This document shows, one piece after another, positions 5,674 through 6,239 of a stretch of DNA of 6,239 bases. The translations under genes were made by a program, and so were the position numbers. The stretch spans positions 1 through 6,239 of the forward strand of contig JAWKRB010000081.1 of the NCBI GenBank assembly GCA_041389885.1, read 5' to 3'. This DNA comes from JAWKRB01 sp041389885 (GTDB lineage: Bacteria; Myxococcota_A; Polyangia; Polyangiales; Ga0077539). Below the pieces are notes generated by a model. That model searched no databases, had not been told where the DNA came from, and saw nothing but the letters and a program-made list of their open reading frames with translations. Position 1 is the stretch's first letter. Each line of letters opens with the position of its first letter.

Positions 5674-6239
5674 TCAACGACGACCTTCGCTCCCGGGCTC
5701 GGGAAGCAGCACGCGCACCGCCCCGGTGGCTTCGAGGCGGTAGCTCGCGACCCGCAGCGCGCCTCGAGGGTCGCGGTACGAGAAGCTCAAGACCCGCGAG
5801 CCCGAGGCGTCTCGGCGGCTCAGAGAGGCAGGTCGCGCCCACCGCGGCCCCCCGTCGGTCTCGACCACCTCGCGCGCGGTGAACACCTGCGCGTCGGGGA
5901 GCGCGAAGAGCCCCACGACCCGCGCGAGGTCCTCGGTGAAGGGCTCGTACGACATCGCCGACCAGCCCTGGAGCACGCGCGCGGCGCCCGCGAGCCCCGT
6001 CTGCGCGCCCCGCGCGTCGACGGCCCACGACTCCCAGGCGCGCCCGCGCCGCGCGCGAAGGACGACGACATCCATCGGCGCGAGCAGCGCCACCCGGAGG
6101 ACCTCGTCGAGCGCCTCGCCGCCCGGCACGCGGGCGCGCAGCTCGCGGTCGGTGTAGCTCGGCGCGCCTCCATCGCGAGGGGCCGCGCGGGCGATGGGGG
6201 TGAGGCCGTCGACGCGGGCGTCCCGTCGACACGCCGACG
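5674..6239 (-). CDS. Probable lipoprotein of unknown function, N-terminus cut by window edge
   Basis: The minus-strand frame is open from the right edge to the TGA at 5676-5674 and gives about 187 residues. The first visible residues are SACRRDARVDGLTPIARAAP. SAC at the very edge would suit the end of a lipobox, with the signal peptide just outside the window; this is inference. A GTG at 6129 could give a shorter start (150 residues), but the frame upstream of it has the same composition and reads SYTDRELRARVPGGEALDEV without a break, so the longer version is preferred. The rest looks alpha/beta: DEVLRVALLAPMDVVVLRAR, then AWESWAVDARG, VVGLFALPDAQVFTAREVVE, a strand pair VLSFSYRDPRGALRVASYRL and a final VRVLLPEPGSE. 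I recognise no catalytic motif or named family. It lies 33 bp upstream of the PP2C gene and is probably co-transcribed. The coding frame is likely; function unknown. Confidence 0.68.
   Translation of the reverse strand, partial: SACRRDARVDGLTPIARAAPRDGGAPSYTDRELRARVPGGEALDEVLRVALLAPMDVVVLRARRGRAWESWAVDARGAQTGLAGAARVLQGWSAMSYEPFTEDLARVVGLFALPDAQVFTAREVVETDGGPRWARPASLSRRDASGSRVLSFSYRDPRGALRVASYRLEATGAVRVLLPEPGSEGRR

Noticed and set aside
5174..6232. Minus-strand frame of 352 codons overlapping the phosphatase and its neighbour
   Set aside because: It is an Arg-rich out-of-frame shadow. The phosphatase frame has all PP2C motifs, and the neighbouring frame is the plausible coding one.
1..6239. 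Mobile element, prophage, CRISPR, toxin-antitoxin or biosynthetic cluster
   Set aside because: No transposase, integrase, long terminal inverted repeats, spaced repeat array, or modular synthase domains were found on either strand.

Overview
This window comes from a very GC-rich bacterial chromosome. Nearly every third codon position is G or C, and antisense frames stay open for hundreds of codons. The gene content fits a myxobacterium-like lineage (Myxococcota/Polyangia): a cellulose-synthase-like family 2 glycosyltransferase, Ala/Arg-rich lipoproteins, a PP2C phosphatase and an exported amylase. The lineage is inferred from composition and gene style; there is no rRNA or other marker here. 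I see no tRNA, rRNA, CRISPR array, transposase, integrase or attachment site.

Layout: (1) 1-411, minus strand: N-terminal part of a membrane-anchored family 2 glycosyltransferase that runs off the left edge. (2) 412-602: divergent intergenic region with a short CTTG repeat phased at about 10 bp, next to the start of the rightward gene group. (3) 603-4860, plus strand: four closely spaced genes with gaps of 18, 28 and 12 bp, probably one operon. They encode a helical lipoprotein of unknown function, a 106-residue protein of unknown function, a TrmN6-like methyltransferase and an exported GH13 alpha-amylase-family enzyme. (4) 4864-6239, minus strand: a PP2C-type Ser/Thr phosphatase. Upstream of it lies a probable lipoprotein of unknown function that runs off the right edge. 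The two are probably co-transcribed and converge on the amylase gene with only 3 bp between stop codons.

The most striking property is the stretch from about 1935 to 4075. There the methyltransferase gene and the first two thirds of the amylase gene change reading frame more than 25 times, while recognisable protein sequence continues across every break. Many breaks look like one base lost from a short G or C run. The genes on both sides are clean. All three GH13 catalytic codons and the methyltransferase SAM and PPY regions survive. I read this as low-quality sequence or assembly over two intact genes, not as two pseudogenes or programmed frameshifting, but only the underlying reads can settle it. 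Any automatic translation from this stretch will be partly false.

I do not see a novel defence, mobile or signalling system. The genes look like ordinary chromosomal functions: envelope or polysaccharide synthesis, extracellular alpha-glucan breakdown, RNA or protein methylation, and Ser/Thr phosphosignalling. Three proteins are uncharacterised.
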